Notes: a model not told the origin generated them from the sequence alone. Counted from the stretch's first letter, positions 44,758 to 58,442 are shown. The stretch is 64,000 bases of DNA from Bullera alba (GCA_001600095.1 BCIX01000001.1:3435198-3499197); one strand, 5' to 3'. A program made the numbers and translations.

Positions 44758-45407
44758 ACTCGTTCGCCTAGGTCGACAATCGTCCCGATCGCCCTCGATC
44801 CCGACGGCGCGTCGATGCGTACCGAGGTCTCGCTCCTCGTGCCCGACATCGACAGACCCTCAACCGGAGTCGCGTCCGACGATAGAGACGTCAACAGAAG
44901 GAGGAAATCGGTTGTTCAACATGACTCAAGAGAACATTGTATCTTAGCATCCTCATTCCTCGCCACTACGTTTCTTTCTTGGGCAAATGTGAGATAGAGG
45001 CCAAACGAACCGTGAAGTTCATTGTATATAGCCCCAAGAGGGTAGCACAGTATAGATGCCAAGGAGGAGGAGGAAGGATAAAGGAAACAAGAAGTCAAGA
45101 AGAAGCAATACCAACATCAAATCTACCAATACAGCTATACGTACACAATGATTCATTGTAGCCAGCACAGCTCATAAGAATGCACACACTCCTGCATGTT
45201 AGTAATAGGTGCCCTAAAAATGATCGAACGGAAGGGTTCAAGAGAGGCTACGTGAAATGATGGTACATGACAAACGCGTGATCGCGCCAGCGTTGCGTGG
45301 GGGTCCACTGGTGAGGAAAAGTCATAATCGGATACAATGGGCGAATGAGGCTCGTCGTCGTAGACATGTTTACGCCGTGGTAGAGAACGAGTCTGCCATC
45401 TGACTGA
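44758..45407. other. Convergent 3' flanks of EPL1 and TOA1
   Basis: Two convergent ends with 650 bp between stops. The middle is purine-rich (AAGGAGGAGG, AAGAAGTCAAGAAG at 45055-45105). No gene seen; the right part is probably TOA1 3'-UTR. Confidence 0.4.
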
Positions 45408-46474
45408 TTACCACTCGAACTCGCTGATGGGCAAGTGAGCTTCCTACCGTATCGTCGCTTTCGTGAATCGCGCTCACCCGTTACATTTGCCAAACAGGTA
45501 GTCTTTGCCGTTGATGTGGATCATGCCGTCCTTCAACACGGTCTTCCACTTGTTCTTGACTCGCTGTACCTGGAGATAGGGTCGTCAACACCAGGCTCAT
45601 CTCTTCCCGGGGTCGAGGAAGCTTACTTTATCGTATACGCAGAAAACAATATCGACCTCGCCTTCTGCCTCTCCATCCTCGCCCTCATCACGCAGCTCAT
45701 CATCACTATCATCCAGGTCGGAGTCTATGACCTCATCTCCGGGAAGCAACCCAGCGGCATTTGGTTCGGCTTTAATCAGTGGTTTGAAATCGTTGTCGGC
45801 ATGGTCGGCCTGTCTTATAAATTAGCAGATGTAGCTAGCAGGAGGAAGCGATCACTCACAGCGCCTCCACGAATACGTAAGACATCGTCAACCGGCTCTG
45901 CTTTCACATTCACTCCTCCCTGTTGACTGCTTGAAGCTGCACCGGGAAGAGCCAGGCCAAGCGACGGACTAGGATCATATGCCTGTCCCTGTGACGATGT
46001 ACCAGGTAGGGCGCCCGTCGGCGGGGCTGATACGCGCGGTTTTGAAGGCTCTCCAGGGCTACCTGCCGATGGTGAAGGCGAACGGGATCCAGGTGCTCTC
46101 GCAAATTCAGCTACTCTAGTCTCCAACAACTTGGCCTCCCATTTCTATACCATTCCTAAATTAGCCAAAGTGGTTTACGCAGAAAACCACCTACCGCTTG
46201 GAGGTTGACAAGGATATCCTCGTCCATTCCATAATCCTGGAAATCTATTTGGACGTTTGCAACCACGTCGTCGATGATTGTGCGATAGACCTGAGGCTGT
46301 AGAGGTGAAAGGAGTTATTTTAGTAAGCTACACGGTGTCTCGAGCACGCGACTATACTGACCACTATTTTATTCGACCTGAACACGGGAAGAGACCATGT
46401 CAGCGTAGCACTCAAAGTGACTGAGGACAATGATGCAGATGTGCTAGGGGCAAAGGTAGGCCAATGACATACAT
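45408..46474 (-). CDS. TOA1: TFIIA large subunit (alpha/beta) Toa1
   Basis: TFIIA stabilises TBP on the TATA box. Spliced start MSNKIVPQVYRTIIDDVVAN, then GMDEDILVNLQAKWEAKLLE TRVAEF, the N-terminal helix bundle of TFIIA. A Ser/Pro-rich spacer and acidic tract (SDLDDSDDELRDEGED) follow, then the C-terminal beta-barrel IVFCVYDKVQRVKNKWKTVL and KDGMIHINGKDYLFGKCNGEFEW. The ATG is split (AT at 46474-46473, GTATGT donor) and the second coding exon is a 16-nt microexon (46377-46362) encoding the rest of MSNKIV. The stop is TAA at 45408-45410, after a final intron between NG and EFEW. Divergent from KRE33 over 432 bp. Confidence 0.92.
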
Positions 46475-46906
46475 GATCACCTCACACCTTCCTTGCGCGC
46501 CGGATATCGGTTCCGACACTAGAGTTCCGAATTCGCGTGCAGATCGTCCGGCCGTCTCGTAGCGACTGGCAAGGAGGTGGAAGGAGGAGCTGCGCGTGTT
46601 TTTACCGACCGGAAGGAGTGCTTGACCCTTCTGTATCACAAAGCAGGATTCTGAAGAGTGAGATGGGGAACGTCAAGAACCGAGTACTGGCTACTTATAT
46701 AGGTACCCTGGCTGCCAGCATGCGAAGGAAGCAATTTCGCCACCCGTGTTCCCGAACTCGTTACGTAATTGCTGCCCACAAGAATTTCAAAAGTCAACCG
46801 GTCGTTGCTGCTCATGATCATACGTGTAGTAGTGAGCACTGGTCAATCGTTTGTTCAGCTTCTGAATACGCATCAAAAGGGCAGAAGCTGTAGCTAAATT
46901 ACCATC
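46475..46906. promoter_or_regulatory. Divergent promoter between TOA1 and KRE33
   Basis: No coding exon or clear core element. Two small plus-strand ORFs of no recognisable content would precede KRE33. Confidence 0.4.
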
Positions 46907-49900
46907 ATGAGGAAGCAGCTCGACCCACGTATACCGGCCTTGATCAACAATGGTGTTAAGGCGAACCACCGAAGCTTTTTCGTCATGGTCGGCGACCGCG
47001 GACGAGATCAGGTCAGTGCAAGCTGAGCAGGGGTCTTTGGAGGGATATGAGCACAAGCTTATATCATCTAGGTCGTGAACCTGCATTTCCTGTTGTCACA
47101 AGCAAGAGTCTCCAGTAGGCCTAATGTCTTGTGGTGTTACAAGAAGGACCTCGGCTTCACAACGTATGTTCTTTGCTCGCGAGGTGCTTGTACAATTGAC
47201 TGACCTTGCGCAGACACCGAAAGAAGCGTGAGGCGAAGATCAAGCGGGACGTGAAGCGAGGTATCCGAGAGGCCAACGAGCAAGATCCGTTCGAGCTCTT
47301 CGTCGCTGTTACGGATATCAGATACACCTACTACAAGGACTCGGCGAAGATTCTGGGTCAGACATTCGGCATGCTCGTCCTACAGGACTACGAGGCCATT
47401 ACGCCGAATCTGCTTGCCAGGACAATCGAGACGGTCGAAGGAGGAGGAATCGTAGTCTTGCTGCTGAAGACTATGACAAGTTTGAAACAGCTATATGCCA
47501 TGGCTATGGTGAGTTGCTACGGAAAGGTACAAAGTACCGCCTTATCTGATTTGATTTCAGGATGTGCATGGGAGATATCGAACGGATGCGCATCAATTCG
47601 TCCAGCCTCGGTTCAATGAGCGATTCATCCTGTCGCTTGGTTCAAATCCCGATTGTCTCGTTCTGGATGACGAGTTGAACGTACTGCCACTTTCGAAAGG
47701 CAAGGACATTAGCGTTGGTCGGGGAGATGAGGACGACCGAGGCAGGAAGAGGAAGGTCGAAGAGCTAAAGGAGATGAAGGAAAGCCTGAGCGACGTCGAG
47801 ATTGTTGGTGCGCTGGCCAAGTTGTCAAAGACTGTCGATCAGGTACGCAGGCAATTCAGTTCACTCGCTCGTGATCAAACTGATCCTTGACAGGCCAAAG
47901 CCCTGCTCACGTTTGTGGAGGCGATCTCGGAGAAGACTTTATCGTCCACCGTGGCCTTGACGGCAGCTAGAGGTCGAGGCAAATCCGCTGCGCTGGGATT
48001 GGCTATTGGAGCTGCCCTTGCACACGATTACTCAAACATCTTCGTCACATCGCCAGACCCGGAAAATCTGAAAACCCTCTTCGAATTCGTCTTCAAGGCT
48101 TTGGACGCTCTCGGCTACGAAGAGCATTCCGATTACGATGTAGTTCAGAGTACCAACCCAGACTTCAAGAAGGCCATTGTGCGAGTCAACGTCTTTAGAG
48201 GCCATCGTCAAACCATCCAGGTACGTGATCTTGGCGATGTTGTGCGAGAAGGATCCTACTGACGGTGTATCCAGTACATTGCGCCTGAAGACGCACACGT
48301 GCTTGGCCAAGCAGAGTTGGTGATCATCGATGAAGCTGCCGCAATTCCCCTTCCTTTGGTTAGGAAGCTCATTGGGCCATACCTGGTATTCATGGCTTCT
48401 ACGATCAACGGATACGAAGGTACCGGCAGATCGCTCTCGATCAAGCTTCTTCAACAGCTAAGGGAGCAGACACGGCCATCCATCGCCAAAGACTCAGATG
48501 CCACATCGACGCCAGGAGCTGGGCCATCCAAAGCATCCTCGGCTGGCCGATCCGGCGCTGGTCTAGTGAGGTCGTTGCGTGAGATCAAACTCGAGGAGCC
48601 AATCCGATACTCGCCAGGAGATCACATTGAGAAATGGCTCAACGGTCTCTTGTGTCTGGACGCCACGGTCATCTCGAAAGCCGTCCAAGGCTGCCCCCAC
48701 CCGTCGAAGTGCGAGCTATACTACGTCAACAGGGACACCTTGTTCTCCTATCACCCCGCATCCGAGGTCTTTCTTCAGCGGATGATGGCGCTTTACGTCG
48801 CTAGTCACTACAAGAACTCGCCCAATGACCTGCAGATGCTCTCCGACGCTCCAGCGCACCACCTCTTCGTACTGCTACCGCCTATACGGGAAGAAGACAA
48901 CTCATTGCCAGATCCATTGGTAGTGCTACAAGTGGCTTTGGAGGGCAACATCTCGCGCGAATCCATTCTGAAGGAGATGAGCACGACGGGTAAAGGTAGC
49001 TCGGGTGACATGATCCCATGGATCATCTCGCAACAGGTAAGCTACAGTCTTTTTCGTGATGGTGAGCCGACTGCTGACATGCCGCTAGTTCCAAGACAGC
49101 GACTTCGGTCAACTTTCCGGAGCACGGGTGGTGAGGATTGCCACACATCCTGACTATGCTCGAGTGAGTGACTCAAACAAAATACCAGATGTCGGCTGAA
49201 CATCATCACAGATGGGCTATGGTTCCCGAGCAATTGAGATGCTCAACTCATACTACAGCGGAGAGCTATTCAACATCGACGACGTTCCTGACGACCTCGG
49301 CGAGTCTTTCGAGGAGTTTGCCAAGGTCGACGCTGTGAGTACACTTCTGATCCCTGCGTTGCGACTTCAGCTCATTGCTATGCAGGGCTCTTCGCTGCAG
49401 AGTGATGCGATAGCGGTTAGGTCAGCGGACCGCATGCCACCTCTACTTCAGCGGTTGTCAGAGAAACGTCCAGAATCGCTCGACTATCTTGGAGTCTCCT
49501 TTGGATTGACCAAAGAGCTACTGAGGTTTTGGAAACGATCCGGCTTCGTACCCCTATACGCTAGTCAGAAGGAGAACTCGTTGACTGGAGAATACACCTT
49601 CGTCATGCTGAGGACGCTATTGAGCAACATCGCTCAAGCAGACGGATGGTTGTCGTCATTCGCCCTTGGTGAGTCATCTTGCGCGCACCAGTGGAGCACG
49701 CGTATTCGAGGGCTGACGCACGTTTAGACTTCCGTCAACGATTCATGAACCTACTGTCGTACGATTCCTTCAAAAAGTTCGAGTCAGCCACAGCTCTGTC
49801 GATCATCGATGCGGCTTCCCGCAGACAGGGGTCTACATCTACTACTCCCGCAGCGAGCAATCGAGTCATCACGGCGGAAGAGCTAAACACCCTGCTCTCG

Positions 49901-50662
49901 CCTTTCGACATGAAGCGATTGCAATCCTACGCCGACAACATGATCGACTATCATGTCATCATCGATCTCATCCCGACTCTTGCCACACTCTACTTCTCCA
50001 AGCGACTCAGTGATGAGTGTACGCTCTCCGCAGCTCAACAGGCCATCCTCCTCGCGTTGGGCCTGCAGAGGAAGCCGGTCGAGGCACTCGAGACTGAGCT
50101 AGGATTGTCCTCTACGCAGACATTGGCCTTGTTTGCCAAGATCTTGAAGCGGATCGTGAACAGCCTTCAAGAGGTGCGAAAGCTCGGAGCTGGTCGGGAT
50201 ATTCCTACGGAAGAGGAAGCGACGGAGAACGTGGTCAACAACAGTACCGGCACCTTCAGACCAGTTGAGGAGACAGTTGAGGAGGAGCTCCGAGGAGAGC
50301 CTAGCGAGGAAGCTAGGCAGGCGAAGACCATCCAGCGAGAGCTGCTGGACTCGATGGACATGTCCCAGTGAGTCTAAGCTCCAGCTTAAGGATCGAAGCA
50401 TGAAGCATTGGTAGCTGACCACAATCGTAGGTACGCTATTGATGGCACGGCCGACTTCTCGTCCGCTCAAGCTCAGGTGGAAGCGCTTTCCAAAGCCCCG
50501 CACGAGGCGCGTTCAAGGCTGTCCACGACGATCAGCGTCAGGACGCAGGATCACCAGACCGAGGACATCAAGAAGCGGTCAGAGTCGAAGAAGGAGAAAC
50601 GGAGGGATAGCACCGGTCCTGGAGACAGCAAAAAGCACAAGAAGACAAAGGTCATAGCTTGA
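46907..50662 (+). CDS. KRE33: RNA cytidine acetyltransferase (Kre33/NAT10)
   Basis: Makes N4-acetylcytidine in 18S rRNA and, with Tan1, in Leu and Ser tRNAs; essential for small-subunit biogenesis in the nucleolus. Start MRKQLDPRIPALINNGVKAN then HRSFFVMVGDRGRDQV. The helicase part has Walker A TAARGRGKSAALGLA, ELVIIDEAAAIPLPLVRKL and ASTINGYEGTGRSLSIKLL. The GNAT domain includes SGARVVRIATHPDYARMGYG, RFWKRSGFVPLYASQKENSL TGEYT. The C terminus has EEATENVVNNS, EEARQAKTI and a Lys-rich nucleolar tail (KKEKRRDS, KKHKKTK). About nine introns; about 1030 residues. Among the most certain identifications here. Confidence 0.98.
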
Positions 50663-50760
50663 TCGCTGTCCCAGTACACCTCGCATGTAACATCAGATAC
50701 CGGTCCCCGCCATCTTCAGCGAATGCATAATGTATGTCGTCAATTGTCCCGTATCGGAGT

Positions 50761-53700
50761 TCATCGTAGCTGTCGTAAATTTCGTAGCCTTTCCGAGGCA
50801 TATAGATCCTCTCTGGTGGTTTTGATGATGCCCGCTCGATCTATGGCAGTGTCTACCAGGCCCACTGTCTCCAACGCAACCTCTGCTCTCATAAACTTGC
50901 CGACACTATGCCCGGAGGAGGTGTAGGCCTGATGACGGTGCATCAGCCTCAGAGTGTGGGTGAGCGCACTCGCGTGCGCTGTCGAAATGGCTGGATGGGC
51001 TGCACCAAGGTAGATGACCATGTCGAGAGTGACAGCGTGAGCGACGGCTCGGAGCGGCTGTGAAAGTGTTAGCAGGATGTTGAGTCGTTCATGAGCTCCC
51101 ACTCACTCCGTTGATACAGGTGGACTCGAGAGAAAGGCTCAGCAATCGATACAGGTCAGGCCAGATTCTGGACCAGAATATCTCCATGCTATCCGTTACA
51201 CCATCGCCACCTTCAACTGCCGCTCCATCTTGCGTAGCGAGACTCGCTAATCGGAAGACGATGAACACGGTCGAGAGGTAATCGGCGCCGCTGCCTGTGG
51301 CGTCTTGAACCGTGAGGAGATCCGCACTTGCCCGGAGGCATAGCGCCGTTGATCGTGCTATGTTGGGATATATCGACCTCAAGCCATTTCTCGCGCTACC
51401 CATAATGACATCCAATGAGGCGGATAGGATATGAGCGAAAAAGCCAAGCTGGGCGGAAGAAGCTTCATTCTCGGTGGATCGGAGTGCGCTACCTACGGAA
51501 CCCGGGACCATGATTTCGGCTTGGATGAGGACAGCCGCAGCCTGGCTCAATACCATAAAGGCGTGTCTTTCATCCGAAGAGGCCTCGGCAAAGACAGGGT
51601 GACGCCTGTATAATATATTGGCGCAGGACCAGGTGGAAGCAAGAATGAGTTCCTGCTTTGTCGACTCTAAAGAGTCCCTCGATCCCACCAGGGCAGAGTC
51701 GACCAAATATCGTAGTAGCACATGCAAGGTAGACATGGCGACTTGTTGTCCGTTGAGCGCCGACCCGAGCCCCTCGAAGATAACAGTCTGGATAGTGTCT
51801 TCTGCTTTTGATACTTCGGACACTGCCTGTGAAGCAATGGCAAGCTGTGTTATAGCTCCGTGCTCGACATTGAATCGCGCAAGAGAGAGGAGTAGGAATG
51901 TCGATGTTTGATGCAGAAGGGTCTGTCAAAGGGCAAAGTCAGGAGGGTCCTTGGACAAGCTTCAAGTGCAGCGGAAAAGCTCACCATAGCAGCCTCATTG
52001 GGTGCTAGTGATAGCACCCGACCGCACGTCCGCAAGAACGGATTCGGGTCAAATTCATCCGGATTCCACTCAGCCACATGTTTGCCGAGTCTGGAAATGA
52101 ATGTGCCGAACTCTACATTCCGTTAGTTTTCAGCCCCATCACAGCTCATCGGATACAGTTGACTCACCAACGACGGTCTCGTGGGATATGAGCGCTTGGA
52201 TTGATTGAACGAAGAGCTCCAGCGAGCTTAGCACGTCTGCAAGTGTCGATCGACCCCGCTTGAATACGTCCGATCTGGTTACATGGTTAGTCTTTCATAG
52301 CTGTGCTGGTGATTCGTAAGAGTCTTACAAGTCCAAGAAGGCCAAGTTCGTGGTAAACTGGCCGCTAGTGGATCCCTTGGTCGTTTTGTGGTCATCCAGC
52401 ATGACCATTGCTTTCCCCAATGCCGTAGGGTCATCGATGACAGTGACATTGGCTGCTGCGGTCTGATCGTCAGCTCTATTTTGCCAAATAACTTACCTTG
52501 AACAGCTGGACGTAGAGTTTTGGAGTCACGAAGCTAGTGAGAAAGTCAGTGGATTTTGTGGGCATATGCGCATTGCGGCGTACCTAGTCGTAAGAGACAG
52601 AAGCAACGATCGTACTGAGAGGTAGTCAGCACCCTTTCGCCAGATAGACACTCCACTCACCTCCTTCCGTGACTTTGCCGCCATTGCCGTTTTCGGTTTC
52701 CTTGACAAGGGTTCCAGACAGCGTGCAAACGACGTATCTAGATCGAAGTCAGCTGTTTCGCCCAGATCTCCCGAACTAGTCAGCATAGTCGATCACTTAC
52801 GGTATAGCTCGTATGATGCTGTCCTTGTTCATCCTGTCACTGGCGACCTGTATGATCTGAAGACCAAGAAGTCTTAGATCCACATTGGTCTCAGTCGCAA
52901 CAAAGTCAGCAATGTCCTGGATGGCGGCCAAAGCTGCCAAATCGATGGGGGCAGTGCTATGCTTGAAGAATATGGCGAAGATGATATCGAGCACCAGTCT
53001 CTTCTCGGTATAGCCGAAAGTTGGGAGTTCCCTTGAGAAGCCGATGGCAACGGTGACGAAGAGAGCACCCACAAGGGCATAGCTGTTGACGTCTGAACTG
53101 CTGTTGGGATTGCGGACACTAAGCCGCTTGGGAGAGTCGAGTACTCGTCGCAAGGCCGCTAGAAGCGTCATGACTGTCGATGGCGAGTCTACGGTCCAAG
53201 ATGGCTCGCAAGCCTCAGAGACATATTGCTGGATTCGCTGAATGGATGACCACGGGATGTCTATTCCTGCGGCGATCATGTCGAGACTCAATCCCAGCAG
53301 TTCGGCTCGTAACACTTGAGCATCTTTCAGCGCGGAGGTGGATTGCGTCGATTTCGCCTGCGTCATCTGGGTAATACTGTTGCTATTGTCGACCAGAATC
53401 TCCTCGATCGCGCTCCAGGCCAGGATTGGCCAATTTGGGAAGGAATCGACCAAGGGGCGGAGGCGACACGAAAGGACTAGTCGGCTCTCGTCGGTTCCCT
53501 GAGTGAGATGCGCCTCAAAGATTGATGAGAAGACCTGTAGGTGACTCGGCAATAGACCATCTCGAATCGCTTGGTCGGCTGGTGATATGTTCGCGGGGTC
53601 TAGCAAAGCCTCCATAAACAGTAGAACGATCCCCACTAGTGAGCTCAGGTGGTCGGGTATTGAGTTTGGCTCGTTCAGCCCCAGCACAAATGCAAGGATA

Positions 53701-56700
53701 TTGTCCTTCATCATCCGCCTGCCGTCCGGGCCTCCATGAAATGCTGCTTTGATTAGCGCCTCCATGGGCCGAGGGTTGACGGAGAGGAGTCTCAGCAGAA
53801 TCTCGAGACGTATTTGACGCTGGCGACCATTGGTACTCAAGCTCCACAAGGATGGGTAGAGTGTCACGGCATTGTCGTAAAGAAAGCCGTCGACGTTTGC
53901 GGCCGATGAGGCCTTGGTGAAGAGCAGCGATAGGAAGTCGAGAATCGGTAGTGCTAGCGACATTCTCTCGCCGATGAGGGATGCCAAACTCGTGAGAAAG
54001 GCGGAGTCGATCTCGATCAGATGAATCGAAGGTACGAGCTTCTTCTGTCGGGATGTGGGTTCCGCGCTTTGACCATTTTGCGAAGAAAAGACCGAGTCTT
54101 TCAAGTCAATTTGCGATACACCGTACGCCTTGAGAGTGGCACGCAGAGCTGGTGTGAGCACGTCGGACGCGTCGACCTCTTCTTCCAAGGAGTCGAGTAT
54201 GGTTCCAGCGAGACTCGTGACGAGATTACTGCACAGATCTGCGAAAGCCTTTGGCTCTGTTGAGGCAGTATTGGACTCCAGAGCGATCACAATGTCCAGG
54301 GTCGACTGCCAACCACTGAAGGACGCCAGCTGACTGTCGACCATGTGTTGTAATGTCTCCCATGGAATCTCGACACCAGATACGGCCAAGACCCGCAACC
54401 ATAGGCAAGCTCGATCAAGGTCTTGAGGGTCGTTTGCCGCCATGGTAGCTATTTCCAGCCAGATGTCGGATATTTGGGCCTTCGAAGTCGAGGCCGCCTC
54501 TGCTGCGCGTGTTAGAAGCCGGGATAATGTACGGTACGAGACGTCCTGCACGATATCAGCCTGGGGCAAACCCTAAGTTAACAAGAGTGACTGACCTGAC
54601 GAGCATGAACGCCTAAATCTTCGAGCCAAGCAATTACCAGTTGGACGTGTATGCCAAAGAGCAGATTCTGATCCGACATGATCACCATACCATCCAAAGC
54701 TTGACTCGCAATGCCGGACACCTGATGAAGAGAGTCAGTCAGGGTCCGCGAGCCGGTCGTTTCACGTACGGTCGACATGATTAGTTTGTCCTGATCGAGT
54801 GATTTGCACTCCTCATATACGACGAGGGCGTACCTGTGTGGTCGATTACGATTAGCTCTTTGAGCAAGTATATAGGGCCGGACGACTGACAGTATTGGAT
54901 CCTGCTGATGAAGGGCTTTGAGCCAAGGCGAAGCATAGCGAGTCTGCAGCTGCTGACGCGTCCTCTGGTATGCCGATACTGAGGTTTGGCTGCCTTGGCG
55001 ATCTGACCTTACTCCAGGTATACGTCGATTTTTGCTGGCGTATTCTTTGACAATCGTGTGCACGTCGTACTCCTACATACACATCAGTTCTACGCAAACC
55101 GCGATAGCATACCTGAGACATGACCCAAGAAACCAGAGCCCGGCCGACTCTTTCCAGGGCATAAGGCGAGCACATGACACTAGGCCAAGCTCGAGATCGT
55201 ACGAGTCGCAGACCAGTCTCAACGAGTGCAAGGTCGAGATTTCCCAACATGGTCTCGATGACTTGTATGAGTAGCTCAACCGAAGGTGAAGAGTCCACCA
55301 ACATTGGTATATCGAAAGACGCCAGGTTTGCCGGTTTTGATACCTCTGCCTCCCCGATGGACATTCTGCGAGGCAGATTGAGAAGCCCGAGCGCAGCCAA
55401 TTGCTCCAAAATAACGGAGCGGGCGTAGGCTGAATTGATATTGAAGTCGACGCCGAGCCCCTCGCAAATCGTGGGCAGTTCCAGAACTCCGTAAACCTCT
55501 TGATCTTCTGCCCCAGAAGGCTGCTCTGACACCGCCTGATCCGGTGCCAGTAATGACGCGTCGTTGGAGGGCGTCCCGCGGGGAGCTCGTAATAGCGCAC
55601 TGCAGTATGAGAGATATCTCGTGGAGAAAAGGTACCCTTGGCCAAGGACCTCGCTTTGATCCGAAACATGAGCAAAATCCGTTATTGCCGTTGAAGCCTG
55701 AGATTGTCGATCGCGAAGGTCCTCCTCGTAGATCTTGAGCACAGAGCGCAGTTGCAAGGGATCGGAACCTAGCGTCTCGCCTGTAGCACCATTGATAATT
55801 ATCGATCCGCAAGCTATACCGTTCTTGAGCAGGTTGTATTGGATCCACAGCGAGCCGTAGAGTACTGCTGTCTCGTCGTAACTCCGGTGGCTAGACTCAT
55901 CAACATGCAGTGTCGGCCTCACATGCTTTGCGTATGAAGCATCCAAATTTGCAATGCCGATCTCGAAGCGTCCTGTAAGGGTCGTTTGACTCGTGGGCCC
56001 GGCACAGACGGGTCCGCTCTTCCCGAGCGAGTGAAGACAACCTGGATGGAAGAAGCGCTGGCAACCATCAAGACAGCCATACGCCTGCTTCGTGTTCCCC
56101 CAGAGCGGATCCCGACACGCCGCACATAGAGTGAATGTCAGGAGATTGACCAAATGCAAGTCATGCGAGCCCACTCTCCTGATCGTCGATTGGTCATCAC
56201 CGTTCGGTCCAAGTCCGTTGAGAACTATTTCATCGAGTCGAGGTATGGCTTTGCTGTATTTGATTGTGACACGTGGCACATTTCCTGCAGAATCGACAAT
56301 ATGGTAGTCAACCATGTAGTCAGGATGATCCAAGCATTGAAGGTGTTTCACGTCTCCGCAGAGCGTACACCGCACGCAGAAACCATGAACGTCGACTCCG
56401 CAGACTATACACCGTCCGTCTTCAATGCCGGGATCATCTCGGTGACTGATACGCCATGGCAAATAGTGGTGACCTTCTGCCTCATCTTCCCCCATAGCCT
56501 TGGCATGACCGGTCTCCCACTTGAGTCTCAACGTGTCGTAGGTACCGGCGGGAATGCGTCGAGCAAAGCTGTTGTGACCGATCGATTTGACATAGAAGGT
56601 ATTCAGAATGGAAATGGCAATCTTTTGAACTTTGCTGGGTCCCCAAGCAATGATTTGGAGAAGGTCTAGCGATGCGTCGGCTTTGCCATTCAGTATGGTC

Positions 56701-58256
56701 CCCAGTAGGCGATGGTATCGGTAGGACATGGTGAGAGTCGGATTGTCGGCATCGATGGTCATGATGAGAGCAGTCAGAAGCCGAAGCACCAGGTCGGATA
56801 TGGCAGCAGATTCATCGCTCAATCGGCTCGGGCCTTGGAAAGGTACGGAGACACCGGCAACCTTGGCATCGCCGTGACGCCAGATGGGAGACTGGCTGAT
56901 GGGCGAGTATTGTTTCCATCCCCGGGTGTCTCCAGTACTGGGCGTGTCCGAAGCTGCAGAGAATGCGAATGACGGAATCTGAGGTTTGCGCTCGAGCGAA
57001 GATTGATTGGCAGAAGAGTCTTCAAACAATCAGTATCGTGAACGACGATATCTGCCCAAAACTCACCGGACGCAAAGGCGGCTGGTAGGCGTTCTTCGGC
57101 CAGCAAGGTAAGAAGCTCCGCTACTCGCCCTTCCAACCAGTGGCAGATCTTCTCCGCCATGCCGTCTGCCATAGATATGAAACCCTCTAGCAAGATGTCG
57201 ATTGCACGAAGTCGGACTGGCAGATCACCATTGTCGTAGATACAGGTCAAAATGTCGAGACAAGCGGCCTGCAGGGACTGCGGCGGTCTAGAAGGGCGAT
57301 ACTGGTTGAGCGGAAATGCGCAGTTGCTGCCGACCAACTGGCTGATGATCGACAACAGACGCGAGCGGAGAGACGCATCCGAAGATTCTGTTGCGGCCAT
57401 GTACGAGGTCCGTGGCCCGATCCTGCTCCGCTGACCAGGCTGGGTTGGTGAAGACGGACTAGCAAGCGACGCAAGGCGTCCAACCATGTTTTGGCGACGA
57501 TGAGTCGAGTCTGGCGTTGATGTTTGACCGCAGGGAGAGTCACAGCTGAGAATATCCACTCCTTGCTTGTGGGCAATGAGCAAAAGGCTCCGAGTTTGCT
57601 CCACTAGATCGTACGTCTCATCTAGGCTCGAGTTGTCGGTCTTCTGCTCAACGGTGTCCTCCCACCGATCCTCTCCGCCGCTAATTCCACCCCCAGTACC
57701 CTTGGATCCCACTGTCGCACCAGTTTGTGCAACGCTGAGACCGGTTTGCGCAGCTGCTATCACCACTTGACCGAGTTTGGCGACCTTTGTCTTTCCACCG
57801 CCCCTCTGCGCCGAGCTCTCTCTGGCAGACGCAGCAGCCCGCTGCAAGAGATCCGGAGCCAGATCTTGATTCTCTAGTCGATCCAGGAGATGCGATAAGA
57901 GCTTTTGTGACTCCGACAGACCTCGAGTGGGGGATTTCGAGACATCCACCTTCAAGGCTGATTTACGAAAGCGACCGAGCGGGTTCGAACTGCTGGAAGT
58001 CGGTGATGACGGGACTTCCAGCTTGAGTCCTGCCCGGGATGCGCTGTGTGACCGGGCATTGGCTCGAGATTCCAATGTAGGAGAAGCGGATCCGTTGAAA
58101 GACTGGTCATCCAGACCGAGGTCGAGCTACGATCAGAAGTTACGTTTAGCGCAAATGCCAGAGAAGGCATCTTCAACTCACTCTAGGGGGTAATGGGGCA
58201 TTGGATCTCCGACCTAAACCACGTCTTGGATCTCTGGATCGATAGGCATCCTCCAT
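50761..58256 (-). CDS. Very large C1-zinc-finger scaffold protein, HEAT/armadillo-like
   Basis: Start MEDAYRSRDPRRGLGRRS at 58256; the frame can be followed through about 12 exons to LRNLRQLR at 50761, roughly 2,250 residues. N-terminal 300 residues: a low-complexity Ser/Thr/Gly-rich stretch, then helical ERCLAFPL-like and LLEGFISMADGMAEKICHWL segments. Residues about 600-750 hold two zinc clusters: CIVCGVDVHGFCVRCTLCGD with HLQCLDH, and CAACRDPLWGNTKQAYGCLD with CQRFFHPGCL. The second resembles a C1 (phorbol-ester/DAG) finger. The rest is a long series of Leu/Ala-rich helices (LLSLLFTKASSAANV, ILLRLLSVNPRPMEALIKAA) as in HEAT/armadillo scaffolds. I do not recognise a named family with confidence; UNC79/UNC80-type scaffolds are one possibility. 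186 bp from VPS11. Confidence 0.62.
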
Positions 58257-58442
58257 TGAGGCCCTTGAGTCATTTGTGCGCGTCCGGGTGGTGAGAGTGA
58301 GGTGCAATCAGGGACTCGTCTTTTGACCGACTTTCAGAGTGATCAGTGAATCCACACGCAGTCGGACAAGACCGTCATCCTCCAGCATCATCCTTTCCAC
58401 TTTCATCCTTCGTGACTGCCAACCAAGCATAGAATCGGGCTA

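Noticed and set aside
47640..47656. tRNA-like B box (GGTTCAAATCCC)
   Set aside because: It lies inside the KRE33 coding exon and encodes a conserved part of the protein (LGSNPDC); no A box or cloverleaf around it.
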